Assembly (NCBI GenBank): GCA_015065395.1
Contig: SVQJ01000023.1
Coordinates: 1-15,669, forward strand
Direction: 5' to 3'
Length of the DNA stretch: 15,669 nt
Source: Oscillospiraceae bacterium
GTDB taxonomy: Bacteria; Bacillota; Clostridia; Oscillospirales; CAG-272
Shown here: positions 1 through 6,175 of the stretch, in pieces
How the letters are laid out: each line of letters opens with the position of its first letter
Numbering within the stretch: position 1 is the first letter of the stretch
Program-made: the position numbers and the translations under genes
Notes under the pieces: model-generated
What the model was told of the DNA's origin: nothing
The model's input: the letters and a program-made list of their open reading frames with translations, nothing else
Databases searched by the model: none

Positions 1-45
1 GCAGATGGCATCAGCCACCGCAAGATGTGTCGCAGTTCCTGCCAT
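1..45 (-). CDS. 5' end of a gene running off the left edge, function unknown
   Basis: Only the first 15 codons are in the window, reading MAGTATHLAVADAIC. The start is chosen because ATG at 43-45 is preceded on the minus strand by AAGGAG (52-57) six bases upstream, a strong ribosome binding site. It follows the MazG-like gene (stop 64-66) by 18 bases in the same direction, so it is probably the next gene of the same transcript. The early His in a THLAVAD context recalls the N-termini of some small zinc-dependent hydrolases, but 15 residues are too few to assign a family. Confidence 0.6.
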   Translation of the reverse strand, partial: MAGTATHLAVADAIC

Positions 46-63
46 GATTTTCTCCTTTTTTGT

Positions 64-387
64 TTATTCTACCCCAATAAGAAATATTCTCTTTGAAAAT
101 CGTCCTCTTTGCTCAGCCTTTCTGTCAGCCTCTTCGATTATCTCCGAAAGGGAGAAGCCTTTTTGTTCTGCCATTGCCCGTATAACTTCAAGCAGGTCGG
201 CAAGCTCCTTTTTTGTTTCGTCAAGACTTTCGGCTGTTTTTACTTCATTCAACTCTTCATTTGCTTTCGTAAAAAGCGAATCCCGGTATTCATTATCGTT
301 TAGAATTTTAGTAACGGGTTTCTCGCCTTTGGATTCAATTATCTTAGGAATCTTGTCTCGTACAAGCTTTTGATAGGTCCTTTTCAT
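64..387 (-). CDS. MazG-like nucleoside triphosphate pyrophosphohydrolase
   Basis: A 107-residue all-alpha protein of the phosphoribosyl-ATP-pyrophosphatase/MazG-like superfamily. These enzymes hydrolyse (d)NTPs or related nucleotides to the monophosphate and pyrophosphate, usually in the cytoplasm to remove non-canonical nucleotides. Visible signs are the N-terminal KLVRDKIP block (residues 7-14), typical of the small stand-alone family, and the metal-binding pattern EExxE (44-48) followed by ExxD (61-64). The length suits a single-domain member. ATG at 387 has AAGGAG six bases upstream, and this site overlaps the stop codon of the preceding GNAT gene (397-399), indicating translation from one transcript. 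The substrate cannot be read from sequence. The N-terminal motif argues against a HisE role, and no other his genes are nearby. Confidence 0.88.
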   Translation of the reverse strand: MKRTYQKLVRDKIPKIIESKGEKPVTKILNDNEYRDSLFTKANEELNEVKTAESLDETKKELADLLEVIRAMAEQKGFSLSEIIEEADRKAEQRGRFSKRIFLIGVE

Positions 388-396
388 GATGACTCC

Positions 397-909
397 TTAA
401 TTCTCAAAAAATATCTGATCTTCGGGAGCCCCGTCGTCAAACTGGGTGCCCGAAACCGCTTCGTACAGTCGGTAGTTTCCCTTTGTATACTCGGATATGG
501 CATTGCACCAAAACTTTTTTGCCTCTGTATTGTGTGGGTGCATCTTTAGGTGCCATTTGCCGTGAAACATATCAAGTATTTGGAAAAGAGCCGACTTTCC
601 GATTCCCATTCTTCGGTATTTCGGCATAATGCAAAATTCCGCAATACCATGATCAATAGGTTCATCGGTGGGGTTGTACGCATTTATCATAGCAAAACCG
701 GCTATCTTTTTGTCAAACTCTATAAAGAATGCATGCCGCTCTTTTTCCGTCCAATAATGATCTAGATATGCATATCCGTAAAGTCCTAAATCATTCACAT
801 CTCTCTTGTCCCATTTTGAAAACTCAAAATTGTATTTTTCAAGAAGATTTTTGAGTATTTCCTTTTCATTAATAGAAACGGGTACGATTTCTGTGATTAT
901 TTTGTTCAT
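397..909 (-). CDS. GNAT family N-acetyltransferase (copy A of a paralogous pair)
   Basis: A 170-residue GNAT-fold protein predicted to transfer acetyl from acetyl-CoA to an amine. The acetyl-CoA loop is visible as RRMGIGK in the FCIMPKYRRMGIGKSALF stretch. The C-terminal part (HGKWHLKMHP, EYTKGNYR, DDGAPEDQIFF) is characteristic of a predicted acetyltransferase subgroup resembling COG5628. A longer reading to ATG 987 would overlap the upstream methyltransferase (stop 926-928). ATG at 909 is preferred because its product lines up with the paralogue at 10480-10983. No strong ribosome binding site precedes 909; an AGGA lies about 14 bases upstream, so coupling to the preceding gene is plausible. 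The two copies are about 80% identical by hand alignment with no gaps beyond the extreme N-terminus. The substrate is unknown. Confidence 0.88.
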   Translation of the reverse strand: MNKIITEIVPVSINEKEILKNLLEKYNFEFSKWDKRDVNDLGLYGYAYLDHYWTEKERHAFFIEFDKKIAGFAMINAYNPTDEPIDHGIAEFCIMPKYRRMGIGKSALFQILDMFHGKWHLKMHPHNTEAKKFWCNAISEYTKGNYRLYEAVSGTQFDDGAPEDQIFFEN

Positions 910-925
910 ACTGTCATATATAATC

Positions 926-1798
926 CTATTTAATACCTCTGATAACCATGATGATCGAAACGTTGGTGTCCCATTGCTTCTCACCACGCTTATATTGCTC
1001 TATTCGTGTATCGTATTTTGCATTAGCGAGATGCTTCATTTTTTCAACCTCTTCTGTTGTGAAATGCGCAGGCATAGTATAAAGTACCGATTGTATACCG
1101 TCCAATGCAGTGTATCTGTTGGCATTGATCATATCAATAGCAAGTGATTCCGAAAACTTCGGATCGTCAGGTGTCAGATCGATTGTGGCAAAACCCGTGC
1201 TGACTTTGGAAAAGCCATATTCTGCCATTGCCGCAGGCATTTGTGCTTCACTCATTGGATACTTGCAAATGCCAAATCTGTCCATAGAATCGTCATACAG
1301 CTCGGCCTTTTTCCAAAACGCTTGCTCAAATTCGTTAAACGTAATGCAACTCGGATCAATGTTTATTCCTTTTCTTGAGGATAGCACAAGACATACCCCA
1401 CCCGGCTTTAACACCCTCAGCTGCTCACCGTAGAATTTTGAGGGCTCTATATGCTCGGCAACCGTATTGGAGATGGTAACGTCAAATGTATTGTTTTCAA
1501 AGGGGAGGGACGTTGCATCTCCTTCCATGAAAGTAACTCCGGATTCGTGCTCCGAAGCAAATCTTATGAATTCGCAATCACGGTCAACAGCCGTAATGTC
1601 AGCACGGGGGTACCAACGGTGCAGAGCTCCTGCCAGAGAACCGGGGCCGCAGCCTATCTCAAGAATCTTCAGACCTTTATCTGTGTCAAGTCTAAAAAGG
1701 GACTTGTATTGCTCTGAAAATATGTTATGAAAACGCAGTTTTCGAGAATAATACAACGTTTTCGTTCCTTGAACGTATTTTGACCAAATGTTGTTCAT
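926..1798 (-). CDS. class I SAM-dependent methyltransferase
   Basis: A 290-residue Rossmann-fold methyltransferase of the Methyltransf_11 type. Motif I is LEIGCGPG (residues 46-53), the acidic residue binding the SAM ribose is D72 in AVDRD, motif II is GDATSLPF, and a post-motif VLKPGG block is present. After the SAM domain, about 150 residues (including ITFNEFEQAFWKKAEL) presumably form a substrate-binding cap, and no known family was recognised there. ATG 1798 has AGGAGG five bases upstream, and the stop codon of the upstream isomerase-like gene (1808-1810) lies within this site, so the genes are tightly coupled. The acceptor could be a small metabolite such as a quinone, sugar or antibiotic. 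Nothing in the neighbourhood decides this. Confidence 0.88.
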   Translation of the reverse strand: MNNIWSKYVQGTKTLYYSRKLRFHNIFSEQYKSLFRLDTDKGLKILEIGCGPGSLAGALHRWYPRADITAVDRDCEFIRFASEHESGVTFMEGDATSLPFENNTFDVTISNTVAEHIEPSKFYGEQLRVLKPGGVCLVLSSRKGINIDPSCITFNEFEQAFWKKAELYDDSMDRFGICKYPMSEAQMPAAMAEYGFSKVSTGFATIDLTPDDPKFSESLAIDMINANRYTALDGIQSVLYTMPAHFTTEEVEKMKHLANAKYDTRIEQYKRGEKQWDTNVSIIMVIRGIK

Positions 1799-1807
1799 CC
1801 GATCCTC

Positions 1808-2593
1808 CTACATCCGGGCGTTTTTCTTCATCCAATTAACGGAATCTTTCAGTCCCTCTACCGTTTTTACCTCAATTACCACACTGCAGTCACGCTCTTT
1901 GGCCAATCGTAGATATCCGTTTAGATCAAGCTCGCCGATACCGAGGGGAACATGATTTTTTCGTCCCATAGCATCGTGGAGATGCATGTGGCAAAGCTTT
2001 GATCTGTTCTCCATTATGTACGACTCGTCAAGTCCACCGCATGAGTGATTGTGACCGATATCAAAGGTGAGACCGAACACGGGAGAATCAAGGAGTATCC
2101 CAAGTGCTTCCTTTTGAAAATCGGGATATCCGTTGCAGTTCTCAATACAGATCTTGATGTTGGAATCTCCGATCGCCTTTTCGCACATTGAGCGGAAGTC
2201 ATATATGCTTTTGAGATAATGGTCACGGTATTTTTCAAAAAGATAGATCTTTCGTTCGGGAAGAGTAAAGTGCTCTCCGGGCATAAAGTGCATATTTATG
2301 ATGCTTGCGTCGAGCTTTTTTGCTAAAGCTATCCCGTCTGTAACGTATACTTTGGTGGCATCTGCTGTGTAAGTGTTGAAATCGGAAAAGTTGGTGTTTT
2401 CGTCAAGATGGATCGTATATGATATTCCGTATTTCAAAGCGGTTTCTTTGAATTTGTCAGCATCAATGGCCTTGGCTGTGTATTGGGGCAGGCTCATGCT
2501 GATTTCTATGAAATCAAGATTTAATTCGTGACAAATCCAAGCGCATTCTTCTATTGAATCAAGCTCAATCAATGTCGGCATACCGAATTTCAT
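1808..2593 (-). CDS. sugar phosphate isomerase/epimerase (xylose-isomerase-like TIM barrel)
   Basis: A 261-residue protein of the AP-endonuclease-2/xylose-isomerase-like TIM barrel family (PF01261 type). Members bind a divalent metal and act as sugar or inositol isomerases, epimerases or dehydratases. Likely metal ligands are spread through the barrel: the Glu of CIENCNGYPD, the Asp and His of LTFDIGHNH, the His residues of CHMHLHDAMG, and the Glu of VVIEVKT near the C-terminus. An LGIGELDL stretch follows the HLHD block, as usual in this family. The ribosome binding site AAAGGAG lies upstream of ATG 2593. It starts 62 bases after the HD gene, the largest gap in this run, so it could have its own promoter. 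Family assignment is firm and the specific reaction is unknown. Confidence 0.85.
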   Translation of the reverse strand: MKFGMPTLIELDSIEECAWICHELNLDFIEISMSLPQYTAKAIDADKFKETALKYGISYTIHLDENTNFSDFNTYTADATKVYVTDGIALAKKLDASIINMHFMPGEHFTLPERKIYLFEKYRDHYLKSIYDFRSMCEKAIGDSNIKICIENCNGYPDFQKEALGILLDSPVFGLTFDIGHNHSCGGLDESYIMENRSKLCHMHLHDAMGRKNHVPLGIGELDLNGYLRLAKERDCSVVIEVKTVEGLKDSVNWMKKNARM

Positions 2594-2655
2594 AAACGTA
2601 CTCCTTTAATATCAAATAGTATGTTTTTGATTTAGTTATACTTTACATCTGTAGG

Positions 2656-3285
2656 CTAATGTGAGATTTTTGCCAAGCCTTCCCCCGAATCAAGACGGAT
2701 CCCCCCCGCTATGCGGGTCCTTCCATCGGGGAAGGCTTGGCTTGCAATCTTCCTAACGCTATCTCGCTTAAGCTCTGCTCTCAATGCCTTAGTCCACTCA
2801 AACTGCTCGCAGTTTTCCTCGCCGTAGGTAAGGTTCAGACTGTATTCAAGCTCAGTCCATGTTGAAAGCGGAGCTTCATTGTGTGAGATGACAGCCTCAA
2901 GATTATCCAGCGCCTTATAAAGCTTTGCTTCGGGAGTTTTCATTTCCCGCATTTCCGAAAAGAGAGGGGCAAGACCCGCTTCGGGTATGCGGGCGCAAAG
3001 ATTATCTATGGCATCCGCTTCCGTTCTTTCCTGGTCGTCCGTTTTCAGAAAAGAGGGAATATCCCCCGTAACAGCCTCGCCGAAATCGTGGATAAGGCAC
3101 ATTTTTATGACTTTATTTATATCAAGCTCCGGGAATTCGTCGGCGCACAGCATTGCCATAACGGCGCATCGGTGGGAATGCTCTGCAACTGATTCCTGCC
3201 GTCCCGTGGATGTCCACGAATGGCGGGTGTTGCATTTTAGCTTTTCTATGATTCCCAAAAATTCAATAAATCTTCGTGCTTCCAT
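2656..3285 (-). CDS. HD-domain phosphohydrolase, YfbR/HDDC2-like (putative 5'-deoxynucleotidase)
   Basis: A 209-residue HD superfamily protein. The divalent-metal site is visible as H36 (AEHSHR), H66-D67 (CLIHDFGE) with E70, and a downstream Asp in LDNLEAVISH. The VAEHSHR and HDFGEAVTGDIP blocks are those of the YfbR/HDDC2 group, whose studied members dephosphorylate deoxynucleoside 5'-monophosphates. ATG 3285 lies one base after the stop codon of the tandem-Nudix gene, so translation is probably coupled. The last 25 or so residues (from about SQAFPDGR to the end) are encoded by a palindromic repeat at 2672-2741 and read as low-homology sequence. The native C-terminus was probably replaced by this insertion. 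The catalytic core is intact, so activity is likely retained. Confidence 0.87.
   Translation of the reverse strand: MEARRFIEFLGIIEKLKCNTRHSWTSTGRQESVAEHSHRCAVMAMLCADEFPELDINKVIKMCLIHDFGEAVTGDIPSFLKTDDQERTEADAIDNLCARIPEAGLAPLFSEMREMKTPEAKLYKALDNLEAVISHNEAPLSTWTELEYSLNLTYGEENCEQFEWTKALRAELKRDSVRKIASQAFPDGRTRIAGGIRLDSGEGLAKISH
2672..2741. repeat. palindromic repeat element inside the 3' end of the HD gene
   Basis: A 70 bp palindromic element. Its outer arms are a perfect 14 bp inverted repeat (GCCAAGCCTTCCCC at 2672-2685 and its complement at 2728-2741). An internal hairpin CCCGC-TAT-GCGGG lies at 2705-2717, extended by GGA/TCC at its base. This nested architecture resembles the REP/MITE-like repeats common in gut Clostridia. 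It lies within the HD coding frame and is read through to a stop at 2656-2658. Confidence 0.8.
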
Positions 3286-3286
3286 T

Positions 3287-4192
3287 TTAGCTATAAAGTA
3301 TCATATCTGCATAAGAAAAGTTTATAAACGTTCCTTCTTCTGTCATTTTACGTATTTTCTCGCTGTCGGCAAACATCTTATCCACGGTCTCGCCCTCGCA
3401 GAGAACCACCTCTGAAAGAGAGTGATCCTCCGTAAAAAGCCAAACGTCCACAAAGGAGTCATTTCTCATGTATGAGTGAATGATCCTTCCATTTTCAGGC
3501 GAAAGGGAAAGCCCCGTTTCCTCGCGAACCTCACGAAGCGCCGCCGCAAGACTGTCGTCCCCCACGAGAGCGCTTCCTCCCGTCGTTTCCCACATATTGG
3601 GCCAGCCCTTGTTGGGCGCGCGCTTGGTAATAAGAAACTCACCGCGGCTGTTTTTTATCCATACGTGAACAACGAGATGATAGTCCCCGCGCGAGAGAAT
3701 CTCACCCCTTCGATGAACTCTGCCCGTTTTGTTTCGGTCCATATCGTAAATGTCCCAAAGCTCACCAACGCTCGTCTGCGTGCAAAGCCAGCCGTTGACT
3801 TCGCGCAGAAGGTAAGGCTGTATGTGAGGATATGTAAGAGCGTCGGGAAGACTCTCCAAATAACATATTTCTGCGATCTCGCTTTTGTCCGGAATATCCT
3901 CGAGTGTCTTGACCTCGGCGAAATACAGCATACCGTATTCGTCTACTCCGTAGGCAGAAACGGGCTTCAGTTCAAAATCCAAAGCACCCGTTTCCTCCCA
4001 AAGCTCGCGCCTTGCCGCTTCTTCAACGGTCTCGCCTTCTTCTCTGTGTCCCCCGGGTACCTCCCAGGTATTGCGGTCGTGATGTCGGCAAAATATCCAT
4101 CCGCTTCCGTATCTCGCCGCAATAACGACATATTTCAGTTTTTCATCGGGTATTTCGCTCGTGTTATAGAATTTTACTTCAATATTGTTCAT
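3287..4192 (-). CDS. tandem-Nudix hydrolase (two Nudix domains in one chain)
   Basis: A 301-residue protein with two Nudix hydrolase domains. The first box spans residues 48-70 and matches GX5EX7REUXEEXGU exactly (GHREEGE ... RELWEETGA). The second spans 206-228 and matches except that the first Glu is Asp (D212), while the catalytic REVREETG core is intact. The C-terminal half, with a DMDRNKTGRVHRRGE entry and a KRAPNKGWPNMWE block, resembles the YfcD/isopentenyl-diphosphate-isomerase-like Nudix subgroup. The N-terminal half resembles 8-oxo-dGTP diphosphatase-type domains. The start codon overlaps the stop of the upstream GNAT (ATGA at 4189-4192). The HD gene starts one base after its stop. 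Predicted role is hydrolysis of nucleoside diphosphate-linked compounds; the two domains may act on different substrates. Confidence 0.9.
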   Translation of the reverse strand: MNNIEVKFYNTSEIPDEKLKYVVIAARYGSGWIFCRHHDRNTWEVPGGHREEGETVEEAARRELWEETGALDFELKPVSAYGVDEYGMLYFAEVKTLEDIPDKSEIAEICYLESLPDALTYPHIQPYLLREVNGWLCTQTSVGELWDIYDMDRNKTGRVHRRGEILSRGDYHLVVHVWIKNSRGEFLITKRAPNKGWPNMWETTGGSALVGDDSLAAALREVREETGLSLSPENGRIIHSYMRNDSFVDVWLFTEDHSLSEVVLCEGETVDKMFADSEKIRKMTEEGTFINFSYADMILYS

Positions 4193-4770
4193 TTTGTCCT
4201 CTTGTTTTTCAAATACGTATCCCTATCCATGGAATAAAGATACTCAAATTTTGCTCTGTCACTATCGTATACGTGTGTTTTTCCGCATTCGCAAAAGCCG
4301 TTTTTGATCGCGCATCTTCTGCTTCTCTCATTATAATCGCAGGAGATCAAATATAAAATATCGACCTTTTCAGCTTCGAAGGCAAATTCCATAAGGGCAG
4401 ACAGCGCCAAGCTTCCGAGGCCCTTGCCCCAATATTCTTTTTCTCCGACGGTCATATCTATTCGGTATACTTTTTTCCCCGGATGCCTCTCGATAATATC
4501 GGGGAGATTCATCTTTTGAAGCCAACAGTCGCCGATGGGCTCGTCTTTGTAAAGCATCAAAAAGCAATATGCATTTTGAGATACCATACCGTATATACCG
4601 CGTACGTCTTCCTCGGTGCAAACCTCGAAGTTTCCCGAATCCGACCAATATACAATCTCGGGATCATTGTTCCATTTGTAGAGTAACGGAAGATGCCCGT
4701 CAAGCAGCGGGATAAGCTCGATGTCATTTCCTGCTTTTAAAAATATATCGTGTTTTCTGATTATGTTCAT
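4189..4770 (-). CDS. GNAT family N-acetyltransferase, AAC(6')/RimJ-like
   Basis: A 193-residue GNAT protein and the first gene of the minus-strand run. The acetyl-CoA loop is WGKGLG within EKEYWGKGLGSLALSAL. It follows the IDMTVGE strand, and the ILYLISCDYNERSRRCAIKN region supplies the conserved Asn-containing helix. The layout, including LLYKWNNDPEI near the N-terminus and an acidic PIGDCW strand, recalls aminoglycoside 6'-N-acetyltransferases and RimJ/RimL-type enzymes. The sequence alone does not prove a drug substrate. A GGAG lies about eight bases upstream of ATG 4770. The region just beyond is a 91 bp inverted-repeat element, so the leader of this operon either includes that element or begins within it. 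Confidence 0.86.
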   Translation of the reverse strand: MNIIRKHDIFLKAGNDIELIPLLDGHLPLLYKWNNDPEIVYWSDSGNFEVCTEEDVRGIYGMVSQNAYCFLMLYKDEPIGDCWLQKMNLPDIIERHPGKKVYRIDMTVGEKEYWGKGLGSLALSALMEFAFEAEKVDILYLISCDYNERSRRCAIKNGFCECGKTHVYDSDRAKFEYLYSMDRDTYLKNKRTK

Positions 4771-4801
4771 TTGTAGATCTCCGAAAAAATTTCATTCCTA
4801 A

Positions 4802-4892
4802 TGTAGGGGCGACCATCGGTCGTCCGTGAACCCAAACTATATTCGCCGTGTAAATTTCGTATGCAGGCGGACGACCAATGGTCGCCCCTACA
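4802..4892. repeat. 91 bp inverted-repeat element (MITE/REP-like)
   Basis: Two 25-nt arms at 4802-4826 and 4868-4892 are inverted copies of each other with one mismatch (position 4817), around a 41-nt centre. The arms start TGTAGGGGCGACCAT and end with the matching CCCCTACA. In RNA the whole unit would fold into a long hairpin. It lies about 30 bases upstream of the GNAT gene that starts at 4770. No clear target-site duplication is visible, and no coding capacity is credible inside it. Confidence 0.85.
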
Positions 4893-4956
4893 ATTCGGAT
4901 TGCCGGTTATGTTCATTTTTGCATCAAATTACGTTACGGTTCGTGTGCAGATGGGC

Positions 4957-4975
4957 GGGAGGGAAGACCCCTCCC
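4957..4975. repeat. short G/C-rich hairpin next to the 91 bp element
   Basis: GGGAGGG (4957-4963) and CCCTCCC (4969-4975) form a perfect 7 bp stem with a 5-nt loop. It is followed by CTACGG, and an intergenic repeat family appears likely. It lies between the 91 bp element and the epimerase-like remnant. There is no T-run after either arm, so it is not a typical terminator. Confidence 0.5.
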
Positions 4976-4993
4976 CTACGGTTATCCGTGGCT

Positions 4994-5146
4994 TTATTCT
5001 GTTTTATCCGTTATAACCCTATCGATAAAATTCAGATATTCCTTCTTTTTTACCGATTCTTTGTTGTTTGCGTACCAAGCAAAGGACTCTTTTAAGCCTT
5101 CGTTTATGTCTGTCGTTTTCGGTAGTATGTTCTTCTTTGATTGATA
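4994..5146 (-). pseudogene. C-terminal remnant of an NAD-dependent epimerase/dehydratase-like gene
   Basis: The minus strand holds an open segment of about 50 codons ending at a TAA (4994-4996) and blocked upstream by a stop at 5147-5149. It has no ATG start. It reads like a protein C-terminus, with LPKTTDINEGLKESFAWYAN followed by KESVKKKEYLNFIDRVI. The pattern of an EGLKESFxWY helix, then a lysine-rich xKKxY and FID, is what is seen at the ends of some SDR-type NAD-dependent epimerase/dehydratases. The catalytic and cofactor-binding parts are absent. It points in the same direction as the minus-strand run, just upstream of its first gene. Assignment is by recollection of family ends, not by search. 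Confidence 0.45.
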
Positions 5147-5257
5147 TTACCTATCAATTATACCACCCAAACGAATGTTTGTCAACGAAAGTGGCTCAAT
5201 CGTTAGTTGAATTTGCGGGTTTATTGGTTTTAGTTTCATACTTTTTCTATTTACCAT

Positions 5258-5286
5258 TTGACATTTTGTCTTTTTTGTATTATCAT
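5258..5286 (+). promoter_or_regulatory. candidate sigma-A promoter of the transketolase genes
   Basis: A perfect TTGACA (5258-5263) is followed after 17 bases by TATCAT (5281-5286), five of six matches to the -10 consensus. A TATAAT at 5288-5293 is an alternative -10 but lacks a -35 at the right distance. The start codon of the first transketolase gene lies about 50 bases downstream. The flanks are very A/T-rich, as expected for a housekeeping promoter. Confidence 0.6.
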
Positions 5287-5338
5287 ATATAATAGTAAAT
5301 AATGCGCCCCAGAGGTGCTCCTTGAAAGGAATAAAACT

Positions 5339-6160
5339 ATGGAACAGAAAAGAGTTGCAGAACTCAAGGAAATTGCCCGTAATGTCCGTATCGGCATTAT
5401 CGATGCAGTTCATTCAGCAGCCTCCGGACATCCCGGTGGCTCTCTCTCAAGTGCTGATCTGATGACTTATCTTTATTTTGAAGAGCTTAACGTAGATCCC
5501 GCAGATCCCGAAATGGCAGACCGCGACAGATTCGTTCTGTCCAAGGGTCATTGCTCACCCGCGCTTTATTCAGTGCTTGCTCATCGCGGATATTTTGAAG
5601 TTGAGCATCTCAAAACCTTCAGAAAGACCACTTCCAATCTTCAGGGTCACCCCGATAAAAATAAGGTTCCCGGCGTTGATATGTCCACCGGCTCTCTCGG
5701 TCAGGGCGTATCTGTTGCCTGCGGTATGGCACTCGCGGCAAAGCTTGATAATTCCTCTCGACGTGTATGGGCTCTCGTTGGTGACGGTGAGGCAGAGGAA
5801 GGCCAGGTTTGGGAGAGTGCAATGTTTGCCGCTCACTATAATCTTGATAATCTTTGCTATATTATTGACTGGAACGGTCTCCAGATCGACGGTGCTATTG
5901 ATGACGTTATCGGACCTGCTCCCTTTGATACAAAGTTCGCGGCTTTCGGCTGGAACGTTGTTTTTTGCGATGCACATGACTTCAATTCCATCGAAGATGC
6001 GTTTAGTGCCGCAAAAGCCTGCAAGGGTAAGCCCACAGTGATTATTGCTAAGTCCACCAAGGGCAAGGGTGTTTCATTCATGGAAAATCAGGCAAGCTGG
6101 CACGGATCTGCTCCCAATGCAGAGCAGTACGCTGTTGCTATCAATGATCTCAAGGCTTGA
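5339..6160 (+). CDS. transketolase, N-terminal (thiamine diphosphate-binding) subunit
   Basis: A 273-residue subunit carrying the pyrophosphate-binding half of transketolase, which moves two-carbon ketol units between sugar phosphates in the non-oxidative pentose phosphate pathway. Conserved elements are H31 in SGHPGG, the SKGHCSPALY block with H71, H104 in LQGHPD, the STGSLGQG stretch (116-123), and the thiamine diphosphate motif GDGE (148-151) ending at N179 in IIDWNG. The length matches the half-size subunits of split transketolases. ATG 5339 is chosen over an upstream in-frame GTG (5315) because GAAAGGA (5324-5330) sits eight bases before it, within the upstream frame. The C-terminal subunit follows after 15 bases, so the two are co-transcribed and form one enzyme. 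Confidence 0.93.
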   Translation: MEQKRVAELKEIARNVRIGIIDAVHSAASGHPGGSLSSADLMTYLYFEELNVDPADPEMADRDRFVLSKGHCSPALYSVLAHRGYFEVEHLKTFRKTTSNLQGHPDKNKVPGVDMSTGSLGQGVSVACGMALAAKLDNSSRRVWALVGDGEAEEGQVWESAMFAAHYNLDNLCYIIDWNGLQIDGAIDDVIGPAPFDTKFAAFGWNVVFCDAHDFNSIEDAFSAAKACKGKPTVIIAKSTKGKGVSFMENQASWHGSAPNAEQYAVAINDLKA

Positions 6161-6175
6161 AGGGGGTAAATAAGA

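Larger units (their letters stand above)
4771..5338. other. 568 bp intergenic region between the two divergent gene blocks
   Basis: This gap separates the minus-strand run from the plus-strand transketolase genes. It contains, from left to right, the leader of the 4189-4770 GNAT gene, the 91 bp inverted-repeat element (4802-4892), a G/C hairpin (4957-4975), the epimerase-like remnant (4994-5146), a small palindrome (TTGATA at 5141-5146 and TATCAA at 5152-5157), and the transketolase promoter and ribosome binding site. No convincing promoter for the minus strand was found by eye. Plus-strand open frames crossing the repeats look spurious. Confidence 0.7.

Noticed and set aside
2611..2631. ATCAAA/TTTGAT inverted repeat upstream of the isomerase-like gene as an operator
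   Set aside because: Six-base A/T-rich arms nine bases apart are expected by chance in such DNA, and no promoter was recognised beside it.
3476..4237. Long plus-strand open frame (253 codons) opposite the tandem-Nudix gene
   Set aside because: It is antisense to a gene with two exact Nudix boxes, has no recognisable motifs or ribosome binding site, and has the composition of a shadow frame.
4826..5095. Plus-strand open frames of about 90 codons through the repeat region
   Set aside because: They run across both inverted-repeat elements and the antisense of the epimerase-like remnant, without a ribosome binding site or protein-like pattern.
5288..5293. TATAAT as the -10 box of the transketolase promoter
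   Set aside because: A spacing of 24 bases from TTGACA is too long, and no other convincing -35 lies 16-18 bases upstream; TATCAT at 5281-5286 fits better.
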